Positions 12,301 through 27,300 of a stretch of 64,000 nt of DNA are shown here, piece by piece. The position numbers were made by a program, and so were the translations under genes. The DNA comes from Enoplosus armatus (taxonomy: Eukaryota; Chordata; Actinopteri; Centrarchiformes; Enoplosidae). The notes under the pieces were generated by a model that saw nothing but the letters and a program-made list of their open reading frames with translations, was not told where the DNA came from and searched no databases. The stretch's first letter is position 1; every line of letters begins with the position of its first letter. The stretch covers positions 20,038,857 through 20,102,856 of the forward strand of contig NC_092197.1 in assembly GCF_043641665.1 (NCBI RefSeq), given 5' to 3'.

Positions 12301-15300
12301 AGTGAAGCTTAGCGGTGGTGACGTTGAAGTAATGTGATCATGGTGTAGTTCGTTTGTAGCCTAACGTTAGCTTTTTTACTTCTGGCGATTCCGTTAACGC
12401 TTCAAAAATCCTAAAAGTGGCGTTCATTAGTGAAGATTATCTCGCTCAACAAAACCTGTATCATAAACTTTTAATCCCATTGGCTTTTAGTCGAGGGGAA
12501 CCAGGGCGATGCTAACTTCTGGGTTAGCCAACAAAAATACGTCGTCCCTGCAGCGCTCTGTACTCTGTACGACATTAGTCTACTTAAAGCTTGGGGTCTA
12601 TATCTACGCTTTTTTGTTTGTTTTTTCTGCAATCTGCCTGTTTCAGATGTCGATGTCGGTTTTGTTTTCTTGCTTCTTTCCAGTATTCCTTTTCTTATCT
12701 TTTTGTACATGTTGGTGTCTTGAGATGCTTATGTCAATGTCTTGTCTGATAAATGAAATATCTCTATGAATAAAGTGTTAAAAATTAAAAAAAAAAAAAA
12801 AAGCTGCGGGGGTCATAAACTTTTTTTTATCTTGGGACCAAATATTGAGATTTTGATGTGTCCCAGGGACCCAAGCTCATTAAAACATATTGAACCATCA
12901 CAATATCTATATTTACCACCTGTACTTATGTCACATAATGACACTTGAGCAAGTGCCACCTGCTGAAGAAGGCTGTAGGGTATGGCTGAAAGCCACGGCA
13001 ATAGCCAAGTAAGTGAACCTTGAGTTTAGAAATTTATTTTTTTGAACTCTTCATGTTTTGGTCTAGAAACACCAAATCAAGTATAATATTACATTAAATC
13101 AACAATCTCAAGCAAGCAGGCACTGTACTGTTTCTACTGGATAATGTTACTTGTTTACCATAGTTACATGACATCTGCAGGTCGGAGATGACCCTCAGAA
13201 GGTTGTTCATCTGATTGGTCCGCTGCTCCGTCTCTATGATGCTATCTGACGCGGGATAGGCCGAGTCGATGTAGATCATGTCCAACAGGTAGATCCCTGG
13301 AGGAGACAGCACACGACCGGCGGCTCACATTTAAAAACACACCCACATCATTTCAAGGAAAGAATATGCGGCCTTCATGAAAACCTCTATGGGCAGAGAA
13401 CACTCATGACCAAGGAATAGTGTGCTCCCTCGGAAGCATTAACGTAATTGGAGTAATAATGAAACGTACTGTACGGAACTTGGGAAAAGAAGTCGCGGTA
13501 AGGTCATTAAAAACATTCAGATTTTCAAGACATCTCGCCAGAGGCCTGCAGGTGAAAATTAGCCGGCCTGGTGTTCAGAGAAGCGCTGATTAACGTGCGG
13601 CGTCGTCCTTATGAATGGCCGTTAGTTTTCCAGGCCCCATGTCATGGGTGAAAATGTTGGGTTAAGGAGAAATATTTAACCTGATAGCGGAAGCTACAGG
13701 GGCTGTCAAGGGGGTTCAACGTATTCCTTAGGCGCCGTAAGTATCCACGCACAATTTGGACAGGTGTTGTAAAGACACAGCATGTTTCTCTGGACTCTGG
13801 AAGTGTTGGGATGGACGAGCTGAGAGACACTGCCATCCTTAAGGCGGGTGGTGGTGGTGGTGGTGGGGAAAGACAGGCTACTATGCATCTTATAGGTCGG
13901 TTGATTATGAATGGACATAGCAATGATTTTACTCATAGATACGTGAGGCATGCATATTATTATTTAGCATTAATTTACCTCTCTTACACCTCTTTATGTC
14001 TTTGGATACTAGCTGGGACATTTTTGGTGCCAGGATATGCCAAGGAATGTCTCCGAGGAGGCATTTGAATGAAAAAAAAACCTTTTTATTCAAGTGGAAG
14101 GGTTGCATGTGTGATTTCTAGCATCTATTACCAAGGACAGAAAGAAAAAAAAACAAAAAACAGTGCACTGCACGTGTCAAAAAAAACCTGGAAAACAAAT
14201 GTTGAGTCACCAACTTTCCTACAATTTGTCTTAATTACTCCGTACTCACTGTTGCTAAATACCAGACTGGAAAGTCACCGCTGTATGCACAACATATTAC
14301 CGGTTTCAACCAGAAACGTGTCCAGCTGTTTAACAAACAAATCAGTACAGGGCCTACGCACCGCCACAAATTAAAACCTGACCAGTGCCAACGATACCAA
14401 TAATATCTCAACATCCGACAGTTTTCCAAACTAAACAAATATTCAGTGCTGCCCCTGAACTGTGCTCACGTTTGGGTGGAAAAACCTCGTTGGACACCAT
14501 CTTTTCCACCGAAAAAAAACCGCACCAATTCAATTCTATTAGGGTTGGCTGCATGGAGCAGGGTGGTCCGCCATGTTCAGCGGCAGGAGACTGAACTCCC
14601 GCCTGAGATAACAGGCTTTCATGAAGTAATTCATTAAAAAACACAACACGTGGCTAACTGTAACATCCCTGGTTTGAATCGGATCAGGGACCTGTGTTGC
14701 ACGCCACCCCGTCTGCCCTCACAAATCTTGACTGATTCTCTACGCCATAATTTGTTTTTTAAAAAGCTGTCTGCTGTCATCTATTTGGTGGTATTTAATA
14801 TTCGATATTACCATTATTGTTGACTCGCAGCGTTTCATTAAAGTGTAATTAGTGAGCACCCGATGAAGGGTTTTTACCCACATTTTACGTCCACGCTGGT
14901 ACAATGCTGGCGGCTTTGTTTACAAGTAACAAATCTTCCCTCTGATGTTTGCGGTCACGCAGAGAGCATCTTTCCCGAACTCAACTAAAAGCTGCAAAAC
15001 CGAGACGGACGAAAAAACTGCTAATTTGGGGGTTTCAAGTTACATAACATTGGTTAGGCGCTGTTCATGGTGGCCCGGGAAAGCCCAGCCACAGTGCAAG
15101 CTGGCGGAGCAGGAACACATGGAGAAAAAACAAAACAAAAAACATACACCACATATGGGAATACTAAGCGTGCATGTAGAAATACCCCGCAAAATACAGG
15201 AAGTTCTCTTTGACGCCCCAATTATCAGTTAACGTCAGCCATCAACGGTTTGAATTAAACTAGATTCAGATATGAGCTTCAAAAGGTACGGAGGACAATT

Positions 15301-18300
15301 CATGTGGATTGATTGCTTTTGTATTTTTTTATTTTATTTCGGGCATCATAAATACCGGTGTGTTTACCCTATGCTTGGAGAATTGTAGTGTAAGCAGTAG
15401 TAGTGGCGCACAATTTGAAATTCAGTAATTACGTTCCAGTTACTAATGTGTTAGCTTAGCTTAACTCCCGGTGTGTAAACCCTCGCCGCTTCACTGCGAG
15501 GTTTCGGGACTTCTGGAGAGCTTGTGCGCCGCCGCGGAGGCTAACGTTAAGCTAGCTGTCGACGGTCAGTAAATGCCACGTGTGGCCCGTGGGCGTCTTT
15601 GATGGAGTCATGTAATTACGTTTTGTTTTTTTTAGTTTTTATGAGCAATGTGTGATTTGTTATTTTCCCCCAGATGCTTCACCATTCCCACAACCCAACA
15701 TAACGGTATCCCACAATTCCCCCATTCCGTCTTCGACTTCGCCAGTCCCCTCCACTCTGCAAAATAAACAAAGGAACGCCACGTTGCTTTGTCAGTATGT
15801 TTGGTGAATGAATTTCCCTTCCCCTTTCATGCAACCTGAAAGTATCACAATGAATCCCAATCACGGTCAGATTGGCCCCATGTACACTTGGCCCTCCTCC
15901 AGCCCAGGAGGAGCTGGTCATGCACCTGGGGCTGGTCGGTAACCGCCAAAAAAACACCAGAAGAAGAACCTTTAGCACTTTAGCGGTTTGCATGAACTCA
16001 CCTCATTTATGAACCACTTAGCAAGACAAAAGATCACGTATAGATCCCCCACGTGGATCAGCGCTCAATACTGCCACACGGGTCATTCAGCGGTTGAACT
16101 GATCGGGGATCTGATGAACGCTACAGCGGCTTGGTGTGCCTCTTATTGTATATTGCATGTGTGGAAATCGCCACCACATATGGAGGGGGTTTGAGCAATC
16201 GTCTTGAATGCTTCTCGGATGCGTTTACACTTAGCTGGAACTGACTCGGTGTAAATGGGGTCTTAGCGTACGCTTGCTTTGCGCGAGTGCATTCATAACA
16301 GTTGTAGAGAGTTCTTAACTCCTGAATATGTGAAATAAATGATCTTCAGTCAAATTAAATTAATTTAAAAAAAAAAGGAAGAAGGAGGAGGAAAACCTTC
16401 CACGTATGTCATTTCATAAGTATAATTGAATAAGAACGACATACCCAACGCTACACTAAACAACAGCATGCATAAAATGATATAGTGGCTATATCAGTAA
16501 AGAAATGAAAGCACTGTGGTCAGTTAACATTGTTCACTCTGATGTGAGGGCTCTGGTAGCAGCAACCTACTGTGTCTAATAACCGACTGACTGTTCTGCC
16601 CGATTGGGCTTTAAGTACCACACTGAAACCCTGAACTAATGACTCGCAGCTGCTAAACTCATTACATGCGAGAGCTGCAGCTGAAGACCCCACTGTGGTT
16701 AGCTAGTTGACTGATTAGTAGACATCAATAAATTCCATCCATGTTTTCTTTTTCTTTTTTCTTTTTCAGGCTGTAAATGTTAATCTCCTGATTTATGTTA
16801 CAAAGAAATCTGACGGTATTCTTGCCATCATTAAAGGCGGAATGAGTAGGATTTGTCGGTTGCCGTTTGTAAACAGAACTTTCAGAGCTGGGCCCCCTCC
16901 TCCCGGCTCGTAGCTTCCTCTTGGATGCTGCTTATGATCTGGCACCTGGTTGCTACGTTTTTTACACATATAGACACCCCCACGACTTCTAATGGGCCAG
17001 AAGTGATGATTCTTGATTTTAGGAAAATCCTACTCATTCTGCCTTTAAAGGTCCCATATAGTAGAAAGTGAGCTCTCCATGTGTTGTTTGATTATAAAGC
17101 AGGTCTCGGTGCTGTATAAATACTGGGAAAGTATCAAAACGCTCAGTCCACAGAGAAATGAAACACAGCCCGTATTCAGACACTGTGCCTTTAAATGAGC
17201 CGTCAGGACTTCCTGTGAGGTTGTGATGTCACAATTATACAATCACACTCAGCCACGCCCCCGAGCAGGTCATCTGCTCCTGGCACAGCACCACCCACCA
17301 AGTACAGGGACGCTCATCCACCCGCTCAGTCTGTCTCAGTTATTGGAGCGCTCTGCTCAGGAACTACTCTTCAAGTGTTTGGAGGTTGTTCAGTTTGTGT
17401 AAAACGGCTTGTTTCAGACAGAGGGGGGGGGGGGGCTGAGGGGCTGCATGAAGGGCCAGGAGGAGATGCATAAGGACTTTTTCTGAACTGTGAATCATGC
17501 AGAGCTGCTCTAGTGGACTCCCAGAATAAAAATACAGAGCTGGAAACGAGCATGATATGGGACCTTTAACAACTCATTGGACACAGGCCAATTCCCATAT
17601 CTTTGAAACAAGCACCACTTCTCAGGACTTTCTCAGGTCTCTCAAGGTCTCAGCAACCTCTTTGTAGGGCGGCAAACAGCGATTACTTAGTCTATTAGTC
17701 TATAAAATAAAATATAAAATAAATTAAAAATAATTCCCCCGAGCCCAAAGTGACGCCTCCAAAACCCCAAAGACTCTTGGAAGAAAAAAGAAAAAGCAGC
17801 AGATCCTCACATTTAAGAAGCTGGAGCCGGCAAACGTTTGACACTTTTGCTTGACGGTTTATCGATTATCAAAATAGCTGGCAACTCATTTTTCATTTTT
17901 TTCTTTGCAATCATTGCAGTAATCGTTGCAGCTCTGCTGTATTGTCGCATGTTTTGTTGTCTAAGTAAAGCATGCAAGTTGTGTACCAGCAATTCATTGA
18001 CCACTGAAGGGAACAGAAGTGATTTTCTCAATTCCAGTCTGTTTTTACTCTTTTTGAAAACATATTACAGACGCATCATAAAATCAGTAGTTTCCCACAG
18101 CCTATTACTCTGTGGGAATCTCCACTAACTGTGTGCGTGCACTTTGATCAAGAGCAGATGTGGGGGGGGGGGTTCTCCAGGACCACATCTCCAGCACAGG
18201 GAACCAAGCTATTACACTTGTAGATCAACTCAGGACAACGCAGCAAGTAGCCAAGACATGACGCTGGAGGTCTTTAAAGGGTGTCTGGTGGTCCTACAAG

Positions 18301-21300
18301 TGGACGCTAGACGCTGGCACCTCCAGGGTTAGGAAAACCAGGATAAACAGACCCACGTGGCTCCTTATAACAATTACCAAGGATTCTACTGTGCACAAGG
18401 GCACTATAAGCTGAAGTTAGTTTTATTGAACATTTAACAGGAGGTAAGAGATGTCGGAAATCTTGACCGGGCAGTCTGTATGGGACCGAGATCAGAGAGC
18501 GTCTGCGGCAAAATACCCATTACCTCAGTTCTTCCTTAAGGCCGCTGCATGCCGCGGTGGTTACCAGGCACCGAAAGCGCCTTAATGCAAACATCCACGG
18601 TGGCATCGTCGTGATTTAAGTGCAGGGCTGCCACATGCTTCTTGAACTTGTGCAAGTGTAAGGATGACACGTGTTTGTCATGCCTTTGAAGCTGGGCTAC
18701 CGGGCTGGACTACCAACCGGTAATATGCACTACTGAAGGTCACCTAATGTTGTTGTTAAAAACTACTTTAAAGACCTTCATCATTCAACTTGATGTTGTG
18801 CTTAAAAAGGTCCATATTCCCAATTCACCCTGGTGACACTGTACGTCACAAATCTGCGAAACAAATGTGAAAGAATGTGGGGGGGAAAAAAACATTAACA
18901 AGATGGGCAACAATATTAAGTACCTTCGAGAGGAATTCAGATTCCACTGCTCTGCTAAAAGATCACCCAAACGGTGAAAGAAAAAGGAAAAAAAATAGAG
19001 AAAACCTCTCTGCAGGATGTTGGATCAAGTCAGGGTGGTCAACTTTTTGCCCCAGGGCGCTCAAGCAGGATAATCTGGCCCTGCTAAGCTGACAGTTTGC
19101 CCTGGCTTCCTCTGTGCTGAACAAATCCAGGATATACAAATCCTGGAACTATACTGAAAGCACAGAGATGAACATGCTCATCTGAACAAAAAAAAAAAGA
19201 AGCAAATTTTCCCAAAATGTCAGTGTTGCTTTAAAATCCAAGAACAAGAGGCCAAGTATACTTTAGTGGCTGCAGACAGAGGCAACGTTGCACACACTGG
19301 GGGATGATGCATGTTCAAGCCTTCGTCCGGAGTAGGGCTTTAAGCTGCTTAAAGGCCCCATATTGTAGAAAGTGAGCTCTCCACGTCTTGTGCGATTATA
19401 AAGCAGGTCTGGGTGCTGTATAAATACTGGGAAAGCATCAAAACGGTCAGTCCACGGAGAAATGAAGCACAGCCCGTATTCAGACACTGCGCCTTTAAAC
19501 GAGCCGTCGAGACTTCCGTAAGGTTGTGATGTCACAACTATACAGCCACACACCCCAGCAGGTCACCTGCTCCAATCACAGCACGCCGACAAAGTAGTTA
19601 TTGGAGCACTCTCCTCAGGACTACTCTTCAAGTGTTTGGAGGAAGACAGGAGGAGACACATAAGGACTTTTTTTTTCAACTGTGAATCATGCAAACATGG
19701 ACTGGCCTGCTCCACCTCCAATCCTGAGGGTCAAACACCGTCACTTTTAACACCGTCATGATGGAATCCAAGCCATTTGACTCAAATACACTGAAACTCG
19801 TGTAACCGTTAAGGTGGCCTTCAGAGTTTAATAAAGGTTTGTGCTTTACCGCCTCATGCATCATTCTCTACTGCTGAGGAACATTATATATAGCCAGGAC
19901 TTCTACAAACAAAGGTTAGCTGGGACGTAGCATTTAGGTGCACAAGCAGTGATATCTACACGTCAACATAGGATGTGGAAAATGGGGGGTGGGGGGGGGC
20001 AGACATAACATTTTATAAGGCGTTGGAAAACACCAGAGGGCACAGGTGGACGTGCTGGGGAATGTGCATTCATAAAAAAGTTACAGGACTCCCAATAAAC
20101 CGGGGAGCACACCCGCACTTGCACCTGGAGAGTATCTGACGGGGGTTCGGCAGATGTATTCATCAACGTCATTCGGACATTTCACTGGGGGAGGAGAGCG
20201 TAGCTGTCCTGCAGATATCGGTGGCGTTTTCCACTGAAAAAGGTACTGATCCTTGTCCTGAACCCTGAAACCCTGGTCACTTCCCACGTAACATTCTCTC
20301 ATTTTTCCTGAGAATATTTGCACATTTCTAGTTGTGGGACTTTTCAAGTTCTCCGGTACGATACGCGTTCCTACGCCGCCTTGTGCGCCAACACATGGAT
20401 AGAGGAGGGCGTCAGTGTTTAAGTGACACAAGAACCATGTCGATAACAGATTTTGAAATGACCCAAAAACGTGATTTTAAAAAGGTAACAGTGATAGATT
20501 TCACTCCCACAGCTTTTTGTCTTTTTTTCTTATTTCCCTTCGGGATGAATTTTCGACAATACTTTGGGTGATTTTTCAAGGGGAGTGCATGGTTGCAGTG
20601 GAGGGAGTCAGTAAGTAGTGGGGGGTTCCGCCTGAGACCCATTACATTTTGGTGATTGAATGAAAAGTCGTGCTGCTGTTAGTAACCGTGGATGTACAGA
20701 CAGCCATCGAAGGAAAACGTCTGAACTTGATCTTGATGATGTTTCTTTACGCCATTTCCGACCAGATTTATTTACGTTCATCCTCAAAAGGACATCAGAA
20801 CCAGCCGTCACTGACGGGGGGGGGGGGGGGGGGCGCATTCTCCAGGACGGGGTGCCACAAAATAATAATAGCACTTTGTCAACCTTGATACCTTTGCTCA
20901 ACCTCTGTGGCCATCAAGAACGTAACCTAATGGCTTTGTATTTGTATCAACAGCTTCTTGACCAGAGGCTAGCATAGATTAGCATATCACGGAATATCCC
21001 ATTAAGGCAAACTCATTTGTATGATTTTGTTTCAGTTGGATGTTTTGCTGCAATCGTGTTATCTTTCAGCTCAGTTCTCCCAACCACACCTCGAATCATC
21101 CTGCCAAGACTGATTGTTCAAGTTCATTGACGACAGTTCTCTCCGATCTTTGATCACCTTTTAGACATGTGCCTCTTAATCTTTTACAGCGATCTCGCTT
21201 GCCTTTTTTTTTTTTTTGTGTATCACGTTCAGCACCAAGACCGAACCGAACGCTGTCAGATGAACCTTTTTTTTTTATCCTTGAGCAACCGAAGTGAAAC

Positions 21301-24266
21301 ATGCAGAGTTTCCACTTTCAAAGTAATGACTGTAATAAATGCATTATATCGATCTTCACCTCGTATGCACAAAGAAAAGAACGTCAGTTTAATAAACTCC
21401 CCAATTTTTAAGTTGTTGTTGAGGAGATTCTTCTCATAGCAATAATGTAAAAAATGCTGGAACTGTAGTTTGACGACACTATGAACCTTACGAAGAGGTC
21501 AACAGATGAGCGGTTTGTTGTTTTATTACGCTCTCGTAGCGCCGACAATGGATGAACCCGCATCTTCCTACCATTGAGGTTGAAAGGCTATACGTTTATA
21601 GTCCATTCACATTTCAGACTTTGGGGAAAATTGCAACTAACAGAATCCTGACGAGCTATTTCACCAGTTCTTTTCAGAATACAGTGAATCAAACCAAGTG
21701 AACTACGACAAAGCAGAGCACGGATGCTTCAGTACGTTAAAAAACCATCTCGAGATCAACAGAAAATCTGGATGATTGCGAAGTTTCTGCTCTCGTTTCA
21801 CATGTCCAGCTGTAAATCATGACGGACGCACACACTAAAGTGCTGCCAGTTTGCAAACTCCGCTTCTAACTCATCATCCCTGTTGCAGCCGGCCAAGCAT
21901 GACTCACTCTAAATCATCAACGATCACAGTCTTTCCCAAACCTTACCGAGTAGTTTTTGTGCCTTAAATGATGACGAAGTCTGGTCCTCTTCTCTGTTTT
22001 TCTTATCGTCAGCAAATCCCATGAAAAAGACCAAAACCAACAATGTGTTCATCCGTCTGTCAACACTTTCTGACAATACTGCATACTGTACATTAAGAAG
22101 TATTTCTGTTGCTACAACAAAATCTGTAACAACAAGCAACGTTCAAAATGCGACTGAGTCTTAGTCGCCTCGAGCAAGACTCCAAAGACAAATACGTACG
22201 CTTTAATGAAAAACTTAACAAAAAGGCATCTACGAGGACAGCTACGTATTATCAACGTTACTCTCATGACGCCAGAGTCTCGCGTTGACCTTTGACCTTT
22301 TTACAAGAGTGGAGACGCTGTGCAGAATTAGCATCAAAGCTTCAGTCGACCGGTTTGTAACTTTAGAATCGGGCCATCGACCCGGTTCAGGGTACATATC
22401 AATGTAGTCGCATCTTTAATGTCAAACCTGGATTCGTACCGGTGATACCGTTACGCCCCAACTTACTATCACATACTGATCTATTGTGAGTGAAAATGAA
22501 CAGACAGATGCATGTACCCTGTATCAATCCCAAGATTAAATCTGGTGCCGCAGGCAGTATTTCAGACACAAACATTGACATTCTCGAGCAGCGCAGTGAG
22601 AAACATCTTCAGTAGCACACCGAAGATGCGCACGCACGGGGGGGGGGGGGGGGGTGTCAGGGGTCAGGGTAGCTTGGCCAACTGCCAGGACTCAGCCGCC
22701 ATTTTCTACACGTCGCTTCTTTTCCGAGTCTACTACTGTTGTGGTACATGGTCTTTTTCTGCCATGCTGCTTGGTGTGTGTGTGGTCCGGCTGCCTGTTC
22801 GCGAAACAGGCCAAACAATGCTGGAACTGCTGAAGGGCAGAGGGCCAGAGCCTTCTCACCCGGAGCACAGGGGTCAGCGTCCTCACAGACAGCCAGTCTA
22901 CAGCAGAGGCCATCAGTGCTTGTCTTGGCTTGGTCTCCTCTTCAGTTGGAAGTGTGAAGCCGTTACATGTTTTCTCCTCGGGGGTCAAAGTTAGTGCTGC
23001 AGGGCTGATTCATCGCTCCAGTTGTGATCAGGGTGGAGACCAGAACGCAGCTACACAGTGTTACGTAAATGTTCGGCATGTCGGGGTCAGGATCTCTTAG
23101 TGTTGTTATTCCTCACAAAGCTATCTTTCGATAAAACTCACTGTGGACTGAAGCTGAAATCTGGAACTACTATACCATATTCTATTATTACCATAATACC
23201 GTATTTTTTGTTATCTGGGTAGTTCAGCTAGCTGCAGTGCTGCGAGCTAGCTACAGCTTACGTCGTCTCAAAACGTCTCGATCGCCCCCTGGTGGCTGGC
23301 TGCAGTATAAGTCATAAGCCCCACCCCCCTCCGTGTTAGCGGATGGGACAAACTAAAAAAATATTTATGGCCTCGTTTTTGTCCAGCGGGAGGAAGTGGA
23401 GACGCGTCGGGCCATCTTTATGTACAGCCCATGGGTTGCATCTGCACGATAACTGAGCCCTTTGTACAATCAACATGTCACAGTGTCAGATGCTTCAGGG
23501 TGAGATGATACCGAGCTGACTTGGAACCAGCCATGAATGGAAAACTGACCCTGGATCCGATCACAATCTCACAACGTCTCGGCGACTGTATTTCTGTCTG
23601 CTTACAGCACACGCTTAGTGTGTCCTGTAGTCTGTCGGGGGTTCCGTATCCTGCCGGCGTCTTGCGGGGGGGGGGGGCGTGACAATACATATCAAACTGA
23701 ATTGGCTCCAACGCCCAGTTTGAGGAGGATTTTCATTCAGCTAGCTGGACAGCTGTTTCCACACAAGTCCCGAGACGACGCGAGAAAGCGACAACTTGCT
23801 CAACAAGTGGAGCTGAAGTGGAGCGAGGACCGCCAACGAGTACACACCTCGCAAGACGCGCGCGCGAGACAGTAAAGGCTCGACCGATGCGGGCAGAGTG
23901 CGATGGAAACCAGCTCAGGCGGCGTTCGGAGACCCGCGTTCAACACACCTGCCATCAGGAAGCCAAGTGAAACTCTTGGGCTTTTCACATATTAGACATT
24001 AGACAACGTATTGCTTGAAACTCCAGGAACTTCCTATAATCCTGCTCCTCACCCCAGGCTACACCCAAGTCCCAGCTGAGAGACATGCTGGCTGTTCGTG
24101 ATATCAGCTGTGCTGGCAGCTCCGGCCCAAATATTACATCTGCATAACACGACACGGAAAGCCTCGCAAACATTTGCCGATGATGTCACCCTGAGCGCCG
24201 GGGTGTAATGCCTTTCAGCTGTGCTTGGTCTGCGGAGCCGGACGGGCCTGTAGTCTCTCCCCCCCC

Positions 24267-24341
<75 letters not shown>

Positions 24342-27300
24342 GGCTTCCTGTCTCCCGGCTTCTCTGACGCACGGCGAAGCCTGGTCACGAGGCGTCTACC
24401 GACTCGTACATCACCCAGAGCTGATGGCTGACGGTTTGAATGTTTCTAACTGATTCATCTCATGCTTAGAAAGTTTTGAAGACAGTCCCATAGACACCAG
24501 TTGTACTTATATCTCAACCAGTGCATGCGCTCCAAACTCCAGTCATTAGTAATAATTGGTTATATAATGCATTCAAGTCTATGGTGGTGCCATTGTATTT
24601 AGAATTTGGGGGGGGGGGGGGGGCAGAGAGGTGGAAGTGGGAGTCCTGATCTGTAGCTCTCTGTGTTATTGTGGCATGGCTGTAAGTAGTTGTACATCGC
24701 TTGACATGATCTCGATTTTCTCAATTTGTGTTTGCAACCTTGCGTTCACATTTGCAGCCTTTAAAACGCTTCATCGAGCAGGTTTGTGGTTTCGACAGTA
24801 CAAAAAACATCATTTTTTAAAGTGTTTTGAGTGTTTTTGGGGTCCAACATGCTGACACAGTGTGCAAAAAGTGAAGGAAAAAAAAAAAGAATTGTCAGGT
24901 CATACAGGTGATGTGTGTGTACCGAAGAAAAAGATAACCAAACACCGACGTGGTAAACATTTTTTTTTAGAGTGGCGTATAAAGGCAAGATTTGCTGGTT
25001 CGGCGGTCTCAGCCATTGACCTCCATCAAAAGTGCTCCTCGGCTCCTGCGTCCCGGGTCTGAGCAGGAAGGACGGGTTCACAGGCCGGACAGAGGGCTGG
25101 AGAGCGGTGACAGGCCGGGAAAGAGACACGGGATCGCATGACGGACGAAAGCCAGTCCCGAGAATTAAAGGACACACACACACACACGCAAGAATCCTAA
25201 CGAAGAACACTGAGGATTGTGGTTCTGGTTTCACGCTCTGCTGCATGTGAATGTGCTCGGAGGCGTATTCCAACTTTGCATGGAGGCACTTAAAAATGAG
25301 CATCATAATATTCCCTTTAGACATTTGAATGACAATTCAATGTTGTGACAATGTTGCGCCGTTAGAGCTTCTTAGTTTCTTTTGGTGCCGTTTTGTTTTT
25401 GTGTCCAGTCTACAACCCCTCCAAAATAAAAGCCCAGATTATCTTGACTAGGAATACGGCTCACTTGAAGCTGCAAAAAGTTTAACCGTCCGAAAACGCT
25501 GTTGGACCTGCAGTAAAAGCACAGCTCGAGTCGGGTTTCCCCAAAAAGCTCTCACGGGATGATCTCCTCGCCCATCTTGGGTTTTTTTTTTTTTAAATAA
25601 ATCCATGGATTAGAGACATCACCCATTGCCAGTTTTTGCGAGCATCTCATGCAATCAAAAACAAACATGATGACTCACTAAGTATTTGTTGAAAAGTCTT
25701 CGTCAGGTGTTACGCAACCGGCGATTGCCATGACAACACAACAGACTGCATCCCAGCCCTCGGCTTCTTGGCAGACCGTGCGAGCGGACGGCCTCTAGCC
25801 TGGCCTCGCAGATAAGACATCGGAGTCCGTGCGAGGGTCGTCTGAGAGGCGGCCTCTCCGCTTCTATTAAAGCCCGGGACTCCAGGAGGCCAGGAGGATC
25901 AAAGACACCCCCTTTTGTTCATCTTTTTAAAGTCTCTGGCTGAACCAGAGGGGAAAACAAACGGGGTGGGGGAGGAGGAAAAACAGAAGGTAGACATCCT
26001 CTCTCTCTCTTTCCCGGAGCTCCCCTCAGCAAGCGCAGGTCACACAGATCCGCATGCTCCAGACCTGTGACCCCCTTACCGCAACACATGCGGCTGCTGA
26101 CATGTGCCGGTCTTGAATCCTGGGCCGGGTGAAGGAGAGCGATACAGTGGGGGGGGGGGGGGGCTACAGGGGGACAAGGGTTTCGGTGGGGGCTGGGAGC
26201 CTCCGTCCAATGCCTCCATGATTGTCAAGGGGAGGGGGGGGCGTCGCCGCGGCGCACAGCTTAATTACTTCAAGCAACAAGAAGTCTCTCACTTGTGATC
26301 GCAGGAGGACAAGAGGAAGAGGGAGGAGGGCTCTCTGGGTCGAGGAGGACCAAGGCTCAGTCTGCAGGAACAGGCTCTCAGTTTTGGGACCCAGTTTGGG
26401 ACCTGAGGGTGGAAAAAGCCTCCGCCGCGGATGAATGACGTTACAGCAGGACAACTTTGAAAGCTTGAATGGACACTTAGGCACTGTTAAAAAAAAGGGA
26501 GGGGGAAAAAAAAAAAGAAGAAGGAGAAGAGGAAGAAATCTTGGCAGCCGGAACACTCTCCCTGACTTACGCTCTTCATGGAGACTTGATTCTGACGGCA
26601 GGTGAAGTGAATAACATGAGGGACGTGCCTCCGACAAAAACAGCGGACTGAAGAACGGATGGAATGACTCTGACCGGCGAGGACTGGGAGTCACACTTGC
26701 CAGAGGGGCAAGGGATATAAAGGGAAAACGAGAGACAAGCGGGTGAGTGGGGCAATTATCCGACCTGACATTTCCTTCCCTTTCGCTCCCCTTTCGGGAC
26801 GCTAAAACCCAACTTATGTGAGACAGCATGCTAGATGTTCTGTGTTCCAACACTGCCTGATGACTACACCGAGTTCTTACAGCTTGAAATATCAGGTCCT
26901 CTCATCCCCGACTGGTTCACTTGCGCCCCTTATTGTCCTAAAAGTACATCAAGTGTTCTTTGTTACGCCGAGTCTCCGGATGCATTTCAGGCCAGCTTAA
27001 ACCGCCTGGTCAGGGTTCGACGAGACGTCCAGCCAGTATATTCCCGGTGTGCAAATAAATTTAGCTTCAAAGCTTTCCTTTTTTTATTATTTATTTCTAA
27101 TTTGAAGACATGACGAGGCTCATTCTGTGTTGTTTTGTACACATGTGATGATGAAGACCCTCTTCAACTGACTCCTTTCAGTAAATCTGAAATTACAGAT
27201 CAGTGGACTCTGCACAAACTGCACAACTCCCACGTAAAATTTGAAGCCGGTATTTTATTATTATTTTTTTTTAAATTATTTTCTATTTTTAGATTCCGCT

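Noticed and set aside
22512..22994. 160-codon open frame on the plus strand
   Set aside because: It contains a poly-glycine run from a homopolymer and no family resemblance; no splice-supported neighbours.
24761..25324. 187-codon open frame on the minus strand
   Set aside because: No motif or plausible signal, and it spans homopolymer and (GT) sequence. Probably chance.
26164..26853. 229-codon open frame on the minus strand
   Set aside because: Low-complexity composition (runs of L, P, F and S arising from GGA/AAG-rich DNA), no domain, no splice context, inside the ralgps1 intron.
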